From Tetmemena sp. SeJ-2015 (Eukaryota; Ciliophora; Spirotrichea; Sporadotrichida; Oxytrichidae), in NCBI GenBank assembly GCA_027382625.1, contig JAJKFJ010021679.1, forward strand, positions 1 through 64,000: a stretch of 64,000 nucleotides of DNA, given 5' to 3'. Numbering within the stretch: the first letter of the stretch is position 1; each line of letters begins with the position of its first letter. Below, one piece after another: positions 11,401 to 23,600 of this stretch. The notes under the pieces were generated by a model. That model did not search any database. It saw nothing but the letters and a program-made list of their open reading frames with translations, and was not told where the DNA came from. The translations under genes and the position numbers were made by a program.

Positions 11401-14400
11401 ATGTTCGTCCAATCATAACTTGAAAAATATAATATTTTTCAAAATTAAACCTCATTAAACTCATTTTTTGCCGAAGAGATCCATTTTTTTACAAAATATT
11501 TTTTTTTTTAAATATAAAAGCCTTATTTGCATAGGATATTATTAATCAGATTTTTCCTTATTTATTGATGTTAATTTAAAAAAAGAATTAAATATCTTAT
11601 ATATAGAGAAGAATATTTAATAAAATTTTGATTCAATTTTATGTAAATTTATTTTTATATTATTTTTTAAACTATCAAGCGAATAAATTCTCTAAAATTA
11701 ATTTTGAAGATTATTTTTTACAACATATTTTTAAGTATTCATATAAACAAAAATGTAAATAAAATAAATCTAAAGAACATGCAGAGTATATTACAATAAA
11801 AAGTATTTATTTTATCAATAGATAAATATTTAAATCTTATGAATCATGAAAATAACCTTTTGAAAATTCAGTACTCCCAAAAAATCAAAAAAAACCTTTT
11901 AAGAACATAGTTTGAGGGGAAAAAAAATATAAAAGCTTGAAGACTCGTTTTAATATTCTAAAAATTTCGAAAAATTATATATTTATTTAATTTAGACTGC
12001 AAAAATTCATAAATTAAATTGGCCAATACGATATTAGTGAGATTTGATTAAGAGTTGCCAGTTAAGTATAATGCACCACCTTTTCCAGAAAAGGAATCTT
12101 GCTAGTTTAAAGTTATAGCCTAACAATCTTAAAATTCATTACCATTAAAAAAGAAGTTTCTTGTATTATTCTTGATTAAGAAGAGTTTATAAATTGATAT
12201 CCTATATATTTTATTTGACATATATAGTGTTCAATTATATTTAATAAAATCAATAAATAGAAATTATATAGATTATGCCCCACTGTTATTTAATGGTTAA
12301 GGGAATTAACAACCCCTAACGGGCATATAATACTTAATCGATTTAAAGTAATTCACAGGCGTAACTCCTTGATCAGTTGTGCCACGTCACCATGAAAGCC
12401 CAACGTCAGTTAATTAGTGATGACGCACTACCTCCCTTTATAGAGATGGAGGAGGATCTCTACGTGGTCTTGCCAATCTAGCTCCATTGATGTCGACCTG
12501 AAATCCACCGGCTTTCCCAGAGGTCACCGCAAAAACCCAACATCCAATGCTGATCAGGCGCGGAACAGGGAGGAAAAAATAGCAACCGGCCCCACTGTTA
12601 TAATTTTTAAAATATGGGAAAATAACCATAAAATGTTGAGCTAAAGAATCAACATAATTTTAAAATATAATTAGAATCAACAATATCTAAATAAACTGAA
12701 CCTCCTTCGTAAGATTAGCAATTTAAAAACTTAGAATTATTGCTCAATTTATTTTCACGGATTAAATTTTGCTATTTAAAGCCAAAAGGTAGCAAAATAT
12801 AAAGTTTAAAAAGAATTTGAAAGTTCTAGTGAAGCATTTTCTTTCATTTTTAATTAGTAAGGGAATTTGAACAAAGTAAAGCATATTTTAAATAATTTAT
12901 AATATTCTAACAATCAGGGTGGTAGTCAAAAAGGAAATAAACGGTTGAAGTATTTGATTTAGCTTGTTGATGGCGTGTCTGTAGTCTATTTCAGTTTGAA
13001 AGAAACACTCTAATCTATTAAATTTAATTGAAACAGAAATTAAATTAAATGTGCTTTATTAAACCTACGCATTACGCAATTAATAAATTAAAAGCTAATT
13101 GGAATGACTAGTTCAATTGGTTCATTTTCATTAGCATGGTACACTGGTGATGGTACATTAAAAGGGCGACTTTATGTACACTCGAATTGTACTAATGCAC
13201 TAATGCACTAATCACAAACTCAGATAAGGTGGAGTAATTAGAATGCGGATTGAAAAATTAATAGCTGCACTGGGGAATAGGGTTTAGGGTGGTGTGAATA
13301 TTTAAATCTAAAATTTTATACTTAAGAAATGGCGCCTGGCTCAGTTAGATATTATTTACGACCATGATGAACCAGCTACCGGCAGCCAAGAACTACAATA
13401 CCAAAGCATTCTTTGTTTTCGACCTCGATACTAAGGACCAACAGCTAAACCATGCCTCCCTCTGCGCCAAGATACAAACAGGCATACTCCAGGTAGACTA
13501 AGTGGCCTTCTTCCAATTGCTCAATAAGCCTGAACTCTATTTGGCTCTAACTATCTTGCCTTGCTTCGGTGGGCTCTCCAAAGAGTACTTCACGTCCACC
13601 CGCTATCTCGGCCAGCGGTTCCTTGAAAGCTTGGGGCTCAAATACGTGAGAGTTTCCGATAGGAAAATACGAGTGCTTTTCAAATAAGCTGGCGATATCT
13701 CAATGGTTTTTGGGCTCAAGGAAACGGTGGTCATGAGGTTGACTGAAGGTAATCGCAGTCGACAGTCATCCAAAAAGAGCGATGATCCTGACAAGCAGCA
13801 AAAAGACGAGGTGTTCATTCAGGACACGATTAAAAAGATGCAAGCAGGAGAGGTGAAATCGTACAAGGACCTGTATCTCTAGAACATAAAAGATCACTCC
13901 TCCTTGTAAAAGCTGGCCAAGAACAAACAGCAAATAGAGATCCACTTCGATATGCACGAAAAGGTGGGAGCCCTACCTAAGTAAAGGAGAGATGTGATAG
14001 AGCAGCTTCAGCTCTTCATCGAGACTCAATATTCCAAGGACAGGACACTTCAGAGCAAAGCCCCAGTAACCGATAGCTTTCTAGCAGATTACAACCTTCT
14101 CAAGGCCGTGGATGGACTTTACGAGGTGATCTTCAGCAAGCTAGACCCGAAGGTTTGCACCTTTTGGATGTATGGGTAATCAAACACGGGCAAGAGCACT
14201 CTGATTCGTCACATTCAGGAAATATTCCTGACTGAGCCACTTACGGATGGGGCAGGGAACTTCATAGTGGACAGAAAATCTATTGGAGACGACCCCCAAC
14301 TCGTGATAATGAATGAGATCAATATGCCGAATTTCCTGAGCAGGAAGAATTGGCGAGAATGAAGCTGTTGATGGAGGGGAAGGGGTTCCCGTCAACATCA

Positions 14401-17400
14401 AATGGGGAGCGAATGAGATGAGATATCAAGGCTGCAAAGTTATCGCTTCATCTAACTCAAACCCACTCAAAGAACTAAAGAATGAGGAGGTCGAAGCATT
14501 TGAGAATAGAACAGTCTTAGTCCGCATGACAAGGATGGAAGGAAGCCGTCGAAGGAGTTCCCTTTGAAAGCACTTGACCTAGCGAAGTGTTTTGAGATCA
14601 GGCTTCTTCGGGAGGGCGGACAAGCTCACGCAGTAGGGGCAGAGACTGAGGCTGGCACAGAGACCTATATTGAAAATGAAGGAGAGCAGAAGAGCAGGGA
14701 TCACATTGAAGGACTATGATTTTCCAACTATTATTTGCTTAAATATTATATTCACACACACCCTAAACCCTATTCCCCAGTGCAGCTATTAATTATTCAA
14801 TCCGCATCTAATTACTACACCTTATCTGAGTAGTGCATTAGTGCATTAGTGCATTAGTACAATTCGAGTGTGACATAAAGTACGCCTTTAATGTACCGAT
14901 GCACCAGTGTACCAGTGAACTAATGAACCAATGAACCAATGAACTAGTCACTTCCAATTAGCTTTTAATTTAATTAATGCGTAATGCGTAGGTTTAATAA
15001 AGCACATTTAATTTAATTTCTGTTCTCAATTAAATTTGAACTAGATTAGAGTGTTTCTTTCAAACTGAAATAGACTACAGACACGCCATCAACAAGCTAA
15101 ATCAAATACTTCAACCGTTTATTTCCTTTTTGACTACCACCCTGATTGTTAGAATATAATAAATTTATTTCATAATTCTTTTCTAATCTCACCCCTTAGA
15201 TGTGAATGTGCTAATTATATATTTTTATCAGCGAAATTACTTAATAAAATAAGAATAGCGATGTAATTTTGCCTATAGTTTAAAGTATTTTATAGGTTAA
15301 TTTCAGTCTCCAATGCAAAGATAGCTCCTCCTTGTGAGGCAGACAAATTCTCAAATCTACAATTATCTACTTGAGTAGAATTACAGTTTTACAGCATTCA
15401 ATTAAAAATATTTATTTAAAAAATTAAGTTTTATATTAAAATTAGACTTATTTAGAAAGACTTTCAAAGCTACTTAACCAAATTAAAGATATAGATTTTC
15501 AAAATCATATTCAAAACTGATAAATCTACTAAATTTTTAGATTAGGGAGTCTTTTTTTTTGCTTAAGTATTTTCTTTAGAGCTAAATAAGTAAGTTGTAA
15601 GTTACAAATTATTTTAAACAAAAATTTTATAAGACTCACTATATCTTTTCTTTATATATTAGTTCCTTTTAAATGGAAATTTAATTATACTTTGAAATAT
15701 ATTAGAATTTTAAGTGATAAATTTGTAAATATGGTGACTTGGTAGCATTTAAACAATACTATTCCATAGGTAGGATACATTAAATTTGAAATAGTTTATT
15801 TTTTAATTTTATAAGAACATGAAATGGCTCAGTTTCATTGGAAAAAAATAAAAATAAGATAAAGTGGAGACAGAAAAATTTAATATTTAAACATTTAATT
15901 AATGCTTGAGGTTTTCAATTAAGCCTAATCTCTACTTTATAGATATTAGAACTTTATATACTCAATAATTCAATTCAATAAAACAGTTAATAAATTAGGT
16001 TACTAAAAAATTGACAGAAAAATTTAAATCCAAAACTGTTCTAATACAAGCTTTATTGAAATTAAAATTATAAAAGCATTGAATTTATTTCATAATAAAG
16101 TTTGATAAAATAGCATAATAGCAGCTCCTTAAGAATTCTAATCAAGTGCATAAATATTTTGAAATGTAGAATTTTGGATAACTAAGTTGATTTCTTAAGC
16201 GTAAATTGACTATTTACCAGTTGGGTTATCTACAGTAATTGAATCTAAGATCGCAATATTTCTAGATTTATGGATTGATATAAAATTAAATTAAAAAATA
16301 AATATGTCATCTCCAAACTACTTAGCTTAATTTAAAGTAAAATTACTCTAGAAAATTGAAACATTTCGATACTGTTAAGCATATATTGCTCCTCCTTCAA
16401 TCTCTGCATAGTTATTATTAGCTGAATTTTAATATTTTTAAGGATTTATTAAATTATAAGTTTCTTCATATTATTTATTGTAAAAAAAAATTAAAAAGGA
16501 GCAATTAATAAATCATACTGAGTATAAAGTATTATTTTTTAATTGGAAAAAACAATAAAAGTAGTTCCTCATAAAATAAAACTATTTATCTTTGCAGTAA
16601 AATATATCGCATTTTTAAGTCATTTCAAATTTTTCTAAATTTAAAACTCTTTAATCTTATTCAGAAAGTAGAATTTATTTAATTAATCACATTAAATATA
16701 AAATCTTATTAAATTTAGATTATAAATAAAATTTGCTCTATAATAAATTGGGATTCTTCAATTGCAAGGATACTTTCTCCAGTTATAAAAATAGCTCCCC
16801 CTTTTACTGCTCGGTTAGAGCTAAATGTAGTTCTAGTTATGGAGATTTCATCTAAATATTAGAATAAATTATTGCAAAAACATTTATTAAAATTTGGCAA
16901 TTTTTAGTTATAAATTGCTTTTATAAAACTTCCTTAGCTTTTCAAGCCTATATCATCTGTCATCTCGAAAATCGTGTCAGAAATATTCATAAATTCAAAT
17001 ATTTTCTAGCAACCTAAATATTCTTTTTTATTTGATTAGTGTAAATATTAACTGAATTCATTTCATGCTGTCAAATTTTAAAAAAATTATTTATCAAAAT
17101 TAAAATTTTTTTCTCTAAAATTAAATTTTTTTTTTTAATTTTTTTAAAAACAAAAAATTTCTATTTTTAGAAATTATTTATTTTTTAAGAATAGATTCCA
17201 TTTGATTCAGATTCAACGATTTATAAATTATATAAATGACAAATATTGTTAGTAAACTGACTAGACCTTATCTTCAGCATGACTATTTTTGCAGTAATCA
17301 AATATTTGACTGCCTTATTACCCACAAAGACGCATGAATTATAACTAATTTAATTTTTGAAGTTAATAAAAATGGAGACAGAGACAGTTATTTAAATAAA

Positions 17401-20400
17401 TAAATATGTTTATTTTATTTGAAACACTTAAATTATTAAATGAGTTAAATCAGTTTTTAATATTTTCTATAGATGTCAATAATTTATTTAAAAATTAGGT
17501 TAAAGCATAGAAAAAGTTTCGTCTTTTGAAAGAAAAATGTTACTTATTAGATTAATTTTTGGAATAAAGCAGATAAATCAAGGTTTAAATAAAAATTTAA
17601 TTTTTAAAAGGTTTTTAGATTATCAAATATCCTTTAATTGTGATATGAAGAAATTGGCTAAAAATTTCTCAAAATATTTTTGATATTGTTATTTTTGAAT
17701 GAAAATAATTAGGGGGAAGAGCACTTCCGCCCCTATTTATGGTAAAAATCGCTTTAAAAAAGTCTATTTAGGCCAAAAATCGACAAAAATTGCCAAATAA
17801 ATAAGATTTTTAGGCCTTTGAAATTTTCTTGAGGGCCAAATTTCATGATTTAAATTTTTCCATAAGTCATATTTGTTAACAAAATAATAGTTTTAAATAG
17901 GCCAAATTTACTCTACAAGTAAAATCTTCCCCTTCAAATTTATTCATATTTCAAATTTTAAGCCTATTCTCAAACTTTGGATAAATCTTTCCTCGAATAT
18001 ATTTACATAAGAAAAATCTGACTAGTTATGTTCAAAATCTATATAATTTTATTTATTGCAGTATTTTGTGGCGTACGATATCTTTAAGTCAAGGGAAGTT
18101 TATTATAGAAAATATAGCTATTTTTATTACTATTTTAAGATAATCATTAAAGTTCTTTGATATTAAATGCATTACTTCTTCCACCTATTTTGGATAATAA
18201 TTTATATTATACTCATTCATTTGAAGAAGCTAAAAGAGAAGAGCGCAAATGAGGCTTGGTGATTAAAAGGAAATTTAACCCTAAAAACATGAAAGAAATC
18301 ATGAAAATAGACTAAATAAACTAAATAAATCATTTTTTAAATTGAAATAATGAAATTTGACCTTTCAGGAAATTTCAAAGGCAATAAAACTTATAATTAT
18401 TTTTGCATTTTTTGCCAATTTTAGCCTAAATGTACGATTTTTTTAAAAACGATTTTGACTATAAAAAGGGGGAGGTGCTCTTCCATCTCTCCCCCAAATA
18501 ATTAAATATAAATTATCTCTAGCTTTTAAAAATAATTAAAGATTTATTTATTCAAAGACTTATTTAATCTGATCAGAATAGTTAAAAGTTGAGAATTTAA
18601 TAACAAAATGAAAATTAATTTAGACATTAGATTAAAATCGAATAAAATCGTAACTATTAAAGTGTCTCCAATTTAAATAATTATAACACTATTCGATTCT
18701 GCTTGAAATTCTAAGAACTTTATATCCTAGCAACCTTTGTGGGGAAGCGTTCAGTACAGAGTTACAAGCGCAACAAGTTTTGATGATTACAAAACCAAGA
18801 TGATGATGAATGCACGCTTCATATCTCACTGCTAAAGTGTGCTATGAAGATGATTAAAGAATAAATTCATATTAATTTTTATTGTCTTTCAAACAAGCAG
18901 CAGATAAGGGATTGTTTAAGCCATTTAAACGGCCACCTCTCCATTTATTATTTTAACCAATAACTGATTTTAGTTTAATTTCAACTAGATTTATTATTTC
19001 AACTAGATTTATTTTATTATAAAATATTTTAATGAATAAAATCCTAATGATGTATCTAAATATGCGTCTTAATTTGTAGCATCCGCAAGATAAGTTCCTA
19101 AGGAACTTAAAGAGTCAATTTAAACCCCTTTAAAATATAGTTGCATAATAAATTAAAATTAACTCTAAAATATAAATAATTATGCCTAATTTAACAGAGT
19201 AAAATCCGACTGGATATATATTTGAACTATTAAAGTAAAAGCCTTATTCCTTTATCTCCTTACTTTAATAAAATAGAAGTTCTCTTTATTCTATTATCTT
19301 ACAATTTGGAACTATCAAGATATTTTATGGAACATTTATATTATAAATTAAACTATATAAGCATTTTAGCAAAATTTTAAGAATATTTTGCTATTATTAT
19401 TTTTGCTTTCCATAAAGGGCTTTTAATGATTGCAGATTCATTGGCTTAGTTTTCAATAAAGGAGCAATATTCAAAAGCGAATAAAGATGTCAAAGAGCCT
19501 TGTGCAACTCCCCCATTCTCAATTGCTTTGTTTCCAACAAACTAAAAACAAAAATAATAAAATAAGATTATTATAACTAGCATTCTAAACATTAAAATAA
19601 GCTCGTATCGATTGTACTGCTAAAAAATAACTTAAATTTAATAAAAATAATTTCTTTTAAATAATAATCTATAAATTATAAGCTAAAAAAATCTAAAGAT
19701 TTAAAAAAGAGAGCCAGAGAAAAAAAATAATATAAAAAGATAAAACTACTAAATTCATCAATATAGACGATGCCTCCATTCAAAGCAGAATTGTTATTTC
19801 ATAATAAAAATTAAAAAAAATTATTCGAATTAATGACAAAAATAATATAAATAAGGCCATTAATTATTACTTTTTAATTAAATTATATTATATAAAATTA
19901 AATAATATTTCGTAAATAAAATATTTTCAGTATTAAATTTCATAAAAATTACAACAAGCACACAATATTAATATATAAATATATTTGGAATCTAAAACTC
20001 ATTATTTTTCTTCTTGAAAATCTTTTCTGGGCTCAAAATGAACAAAATAAATCGGAAAAAGCCAAGGTCTAAATTAATCTCTAACTAATATTTTTATTTT
20101 ATGCCATATTTTAAATTAATAAGATTATAGCTTTTAAAAAGAATCATAAAATATCTTTTGAGATTCTAAAAATAAAGGAAATTATTTTTTTTAAATTGAT
20201 AAATTTTTGAATTCATTTTTAAGTATTCTAATTAATATATATTATTCCATTTAAAATAATGACTTTTTGAATTTATTGATTTCCTAATATAATACTAACA
20301 ATACTGAGCTTCTAAGACTGTTCCTCTATTGTAGATTTAGATTTTAATTCAATTTATTTTTGTGATAGAAATTATTTTAAATATATATTCCTATACTTAA

Positions 20401-20660
20401 AATGGAACTTATAAAATAATAACTTCAGAAATTTATGAAAATAAAAGTTAAACATATAAATGATAATAAAATGGGGAAGGTTTTAGTTTATTTGTTCATC
20501 TTGAATATAATTGTAAATTGCTCCTCTGAATCCATGATTATTTTGGTAAATAGAACTATCGTCAAATACATAGGAGTCTTAAAATATAAAGAGAGAGGAG
20601 TCTTGAGCATCGCAATTGTAAATTTCTATCTCAGATAAGAAACAGAATCGACCATTTTTG
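8430..20660 (-). CDS. Large surface protein: beta-helix repeats, GFR-like Cys-rich domain, TM segments; split by IESs and insertions
   Basis: Scattered minus-strand coding blocks read, N to C, as one architecture. At 20.6-10.9 kb many blocks carry the motif N-x-A-x(2-4)-GGAI(Y/F), for example NNNYAEIEGGAIYAQ (16.4 kb), NCRFENLSASQGGAIFALE (15.33 kb) and FINCKASKEGGAIFWDSVE (11.35 kb). This is the pattern of right-handed beta-helix repeat proteins. It ends with NSAGLYGNDIAT (11.24 kb) and a beta-rich region (TLPDIKIAILDIYDQ, 10.7 kb). At 9.74-9.57 kb lies CSLCPEGAVCLGGDQIGPKP-GYWR and at 9.1-8.96 kb SCQGVNSPKSFTTGECKQGY with YGTLCSNC, a growth-factor-receptor-like cysteine-rich domain. Hydrophobic segments follow at about 8.8 kb (IKVLLSTFTLLAISFSIP). 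Exact MDS borders are not resolved; treating it as a single gene is inference from order, strand and domain logic. Confidence 0.6.
9231..9562. repeat. 24-25 bp inverted repeat enclosing foreign coding fragments
   Basis: The sequence at 9231-9255 is the reverse complement of 9539-9562 over 24 bp (core CGGGGCTGAACGTATAATA). Inside, the minus strand at about 9395-9300 encodes MDCNMPIMDGFEATSLKF, the phosphoacceptor region of a response-regulator receiver domain. The plus strand at about 9425-9555 encodes a helical stretch (DKERLQYQVLTQMASASSSF). Neither belongs to the surface-protein gene around them. The arrangement fits an inverted pair of MDSs of another, scrambled signalling gene, with the repeat acting as pointer; that is inference. 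Confidence 0.55.
12277..12601. repeat. 312 bp unit bounded by exact 13 bp direct repeats
   Basis: GCCCCACTGTTAT occurs exactly at 12277-12289 and 12589-12601. The DNA between is much richer in G and C than the flanks. Its left part has an A-box-like TGGTTAAGG and a hairpin-like ATGCCC...GGGCAT, but no convincing complete tRNA. It could be a long IES with a 13 bp pointer or a small insertion with a target-site duplication. No protein is supported. Confidence 0.6.
12902..15157. mobile_element. 2.26 kb element with ~400 bp terminal inverted repeats and a Rep-like gene
   Basis: 12902-13302 and 14746-15157 are long inverted repeats that match along almost their full length with scattered substitutions. 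They share outer ends ATATTCTAACAATCAGGGTG and inner GGGTTTAGGGT/ACCCTAAACCC blocks. The repeats contain small internal direct repeats (GCATTAGT three times on the right; GAACCAAT-type units). The flanks AATAATTTAT (left) and AATAAATTTAT (right) are near-identical and may be a target duplication. The element interrupts the minus-strand surface-protein gene. Its only gene (13364-14719) encodes an SF3-helicase/Rep-like protein, with no recognisable DDE transposase or tyrosine recombinase. Confidence 0.8.
13364..14719 (+). pseudogene. Rep-like protein with superfamily 3 helicase domain, three frame breaks
   Basis: It starts at ATGATG 13364; TAA codons are read as Gln. The N-terminal ~200 residues are unrecognised (beginning MMNQLPAAKNYNTKAFFVFD), with no clear HUH endonuclease motif. 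Next comes FWMYGQSNTGKSTLIRHI (about 14158-14212), the GxxNTGKS Walker A of SF3 helicases as in CRESS-DNA and related Rep proteins. Walker B-like LVIMNEINM lies near 14300. Then KLLMEGKGFP (about 14365) and KVIASSNSNP (about 14437) match motifs B' and C (the latter with its Asn). A charged C-terminal tail ends at TGA 14717. Three -1 shifts, near 14335, 14388 and 14535, lie in short homopolymers and break the frame. They may be mutations or sequencing errors. Confidence 0.75.
17712..18495. mobile_element. 784 bp MITE-like element with 9 bp target-site duplication
   Basis: The ends GGGGGAAGAGCAC... and ...CTCCCCC form terminal inverted repeats. These extend roughly 100 bp inward with mismatches (GGCCAAAAATCG against the mirrored GCCTAAATGTACG region). 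AAATAATTA lies directly on both sides (17703-17711 and 18496-18504), a 9 bp direct repeat expected of a target duplication. No protein of note is encoded, so it would be non-autonomous. It sits inside the surface-protein gene region. A 9 bp duplication suggests a Mutator-like rather than TA-targeting transposase, by general family rule only. Confidence 0.75.
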
Positions 20661-20667
20661 AAAAATA

Positions 20668-23600
20668 TCAAATTAGAAGAAGTAATTATAATTATAGCAT
20701 AAACATATTATTTAAGTTATCTTGAGATGGTAGTCGCATTGATTAAACTTTTGATCGTCTCTTAATTTCTATAAAATTTTACTAAATCTTGAAGCTGGTG
20801 AGTATCTTCTGCACCTTTACCTTGGTGTGGTCGTTCTCCATCTAGTTGAGGAACCCCTTGATGTTGTTAGGTCTGCTATTTAGAGCCTTGATGATCTGGG
20901 GGAGCAGCATGAGGATGATCTCTTTGTCTTCCTGCTGTTACTTGTTCTGGATACTCAGTTTGTAGATCATTTCCTCTATGCGTTACTAAGCATCTACAAA
21001 CTACTGGATCTGCTAGCTTGCTCCCTCAACTTTCTTGCTTTTGAGGAGCTGGCTACGCTCTGCTTGCTCCAGCTGCTGTCAGGAATTTTGCTGTTCAATG
21101 TATTTTATAAAGCCACCCTCATTCGATGCATTTCCATACATGACTGTGATGTTCGACATTGAAACATTGTTCTTTCCGTGCACATAAATTGCTAGTTTCT
21201 CTTGTGCTTGCAAGACTTTCTGCCTCTCTTGGTCAAGTTAGAGCTGAACCTAGTCAAGTTAGTGGTCGAGGGAGTCTTTGCGCTGTCTAAGCTCTTCGTC
21301 CATACGTTTCTTAGTCTTTAACTCGTCTTGTGTGGCTTGGTAGTCCATGTCGTTCAACTGCTTCTGCAACTGGAACAGCTGCTTCTTGTATTTTTTGCAT
21401 TCTTCTTGAGCTGCCAAGTCAGCCTGCTTGAACTGTTGAATGCTTTCAGTGACCTCTGCGAAGAACTGATTGACTTGCACGAAGTGGGGATTATTCTCCT
21501 TGCTCTTCATCTTATTCTTGAGTTCCTCCACATCCTCCTCAAGCTTTTTAATTTCATTCTAAATTGAACCCACTTCCTTTCTCTTCTCGCTTTCAAGTTC
21601 TTGCACTCTCGAGCCAAGAGTTTACTATTGGGCATCTAGTTGTGACTTCTGAGTTTGAAGTTAATCTAGCTCCTCTTGAGCTTGTTTAAGTTGACGATCA
21701 TGAGTCTTCTTTAGATTAGTTTATTCTCTTTCCTTGACTTGTTTTATACTCTCTAACTCCATTTACCTGCTTTGGAGTTCTCTGCGCAAGTTCTCGAAAG
21801 TGAGTTCTAGCTCATTCATGGATGAGACTATATCTTCATTTTGCTATCTTTGAAGGTCAACCAACTGATCGTTCTGCTTCTTTTGAAGATTAAGTTTCTT
21901 CTCTGCCTGTTGAGACTCGCTCAAGTTAATTTGCATCTTGTCTAAGTTGTCAGACAAAAGATCACTCATTTGCTCTAAGGCTTTCTCTAAAAGCCCAAGA
22001 GCTGTGTGCCTTCTATCAAGATGTGACTTGAGTGAGATCTCGCTGGCTGAAGTCATTCTGTCATCCATCATACTTGAAGCCATAGATACTTTATAATCTC
22101 CTTCATCTCCTTCAGTCTAATATCCATTCGGCTACTGCTACTGTTGAGAGAAATCTATCAGATCATGTCTCAACAGCTCTGAATTCTAGTCTGCTTGCAG
22201 AACCACTGAGTCTGCAAAGCACTCCCATTGATTAGCGCATCTAGCCAGCTCTTTGTATTCCTTAGTAAGAGTTACCCATTTGCGAAGATACTCGTGAATG
22301 AATTAAGAGTCAGCTAGCAATCCCTTATGAGAACCATTTGAGAATTGAGGCTAGCTTTTTAAATTGAAAGGGTCTGCAACACTCGAATAAAGTTTGTTCA
22401 AGAGTCCACTTGCGAAATGATAACTAGCTGAATAGTTTTGGGTGAACTTAGCAGCTACCAACTCTCTGGATCTCTTCCTAAAGTGCTGCATTTCTTTGGA
22501 TATCTCTGCAAAGTTAAGTAGTTGAGCAAACTGCCTTGCAAGCGCTCTTTCATTTGACTTGAGCACTTTCCTAACTACTTTGTTGAAAGTCTGAACAGTA
22601 AAGGGCATGCTCTCTTCACTGATAGCTTCATTAATCTATTCACAAAATGCTTCATAGGCTGCATCTCCAATCTTACTGGTCTCTGCTTGGACTACCCTTT
22701 CAATTGCAGTGACAACAGTGGGTGCTTCCTTATTGTTGATTGCTTCTGTGTACTCTAGAGCAAGCTAGAGGAGCATGCTTGCATTGAGAGCCTTACCTTC
22801 AATTATCTTGGGTTTGGCAGTAAGTTTCTTTTTGACCTCCTTAACGAAGTTGGTGACTTACCTCCTGAAGTCACTCTTAAGCTCTTCCCACTTTAAACTC
22901 TCTACATGTGCTAGCTTAGATTCATCAGAGACTGGGCGAATGAAGGTAAAGCAATCACGATCCTTGAAATGCTTAGTAATTGCCTCTCTTATCACATTCT
23001 TAAATAGCTTATATAATAAAATATTTAATCAAAAGATAAACTTAAAATATTTGCATATTCTTCTTGAGTCCATCAGATGTGAGAGCTGAGGTTGGTTGGA
23101 GGCACTCCTCCAAATAAATATAATGAGTGCATAATATTGATTTAAGTGAATGCGAGTAACGAGTTTACTTTTTTGGAGTTTAGCCCTCTAAGTCATGGAA
23201 GAAGTCTCTGAGCACCCAAAGGAAGTTTGGGAAGTAGTTTCTGAAGTCAGCATTCACAAGCAATTAAACATGATAAATAAATTATACTCTTACTAGAAGA
23301 TTGACTGGTGTCTTTGAGTTGGTTTGTTGCTGAGTGATGCGGATGTAGTTAGTGAGATTGGCGACTAGCGAGAGTTCTTCAATTGAGTTTTCAGTGATGG
23401 GGCCCATTTAATTGTAGATAAACACCGAAGATAGCAATAGAGACAGAGAGAATATCTTAATGTCTACATTCGTTGATCGCTCAGTGGAGGCCAGTCCCTC
23501 AGTGTCCATCAACAGCATTATAAACACTAATTATTTAGTCTTGAGCTAGAGTCACTGGTTTGTTCCACAGCCAAATGCCCTTGGTGCAAGCTTAGGTTGT

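Noticed and set aside
12438..12629. Minus-strand open frame with P/R-rich end
   Set aside because: Crosses the border of the 312 bp insert and shows no protein-like features.
13281..14770. GGGTTTAGGGT / ACCCTAAACCC as telomere repeats
   Set aside because: Only about one and a half units, mirrored because they lie inside the inverted repeats; spirotrich telomeres use TTTTGGGG.
18720..18860. Short coding-like stretch near 18.75 kb
   Set aside because: Readable for ~20-25 codons on either strand, with no motif or continuation to support a gene.
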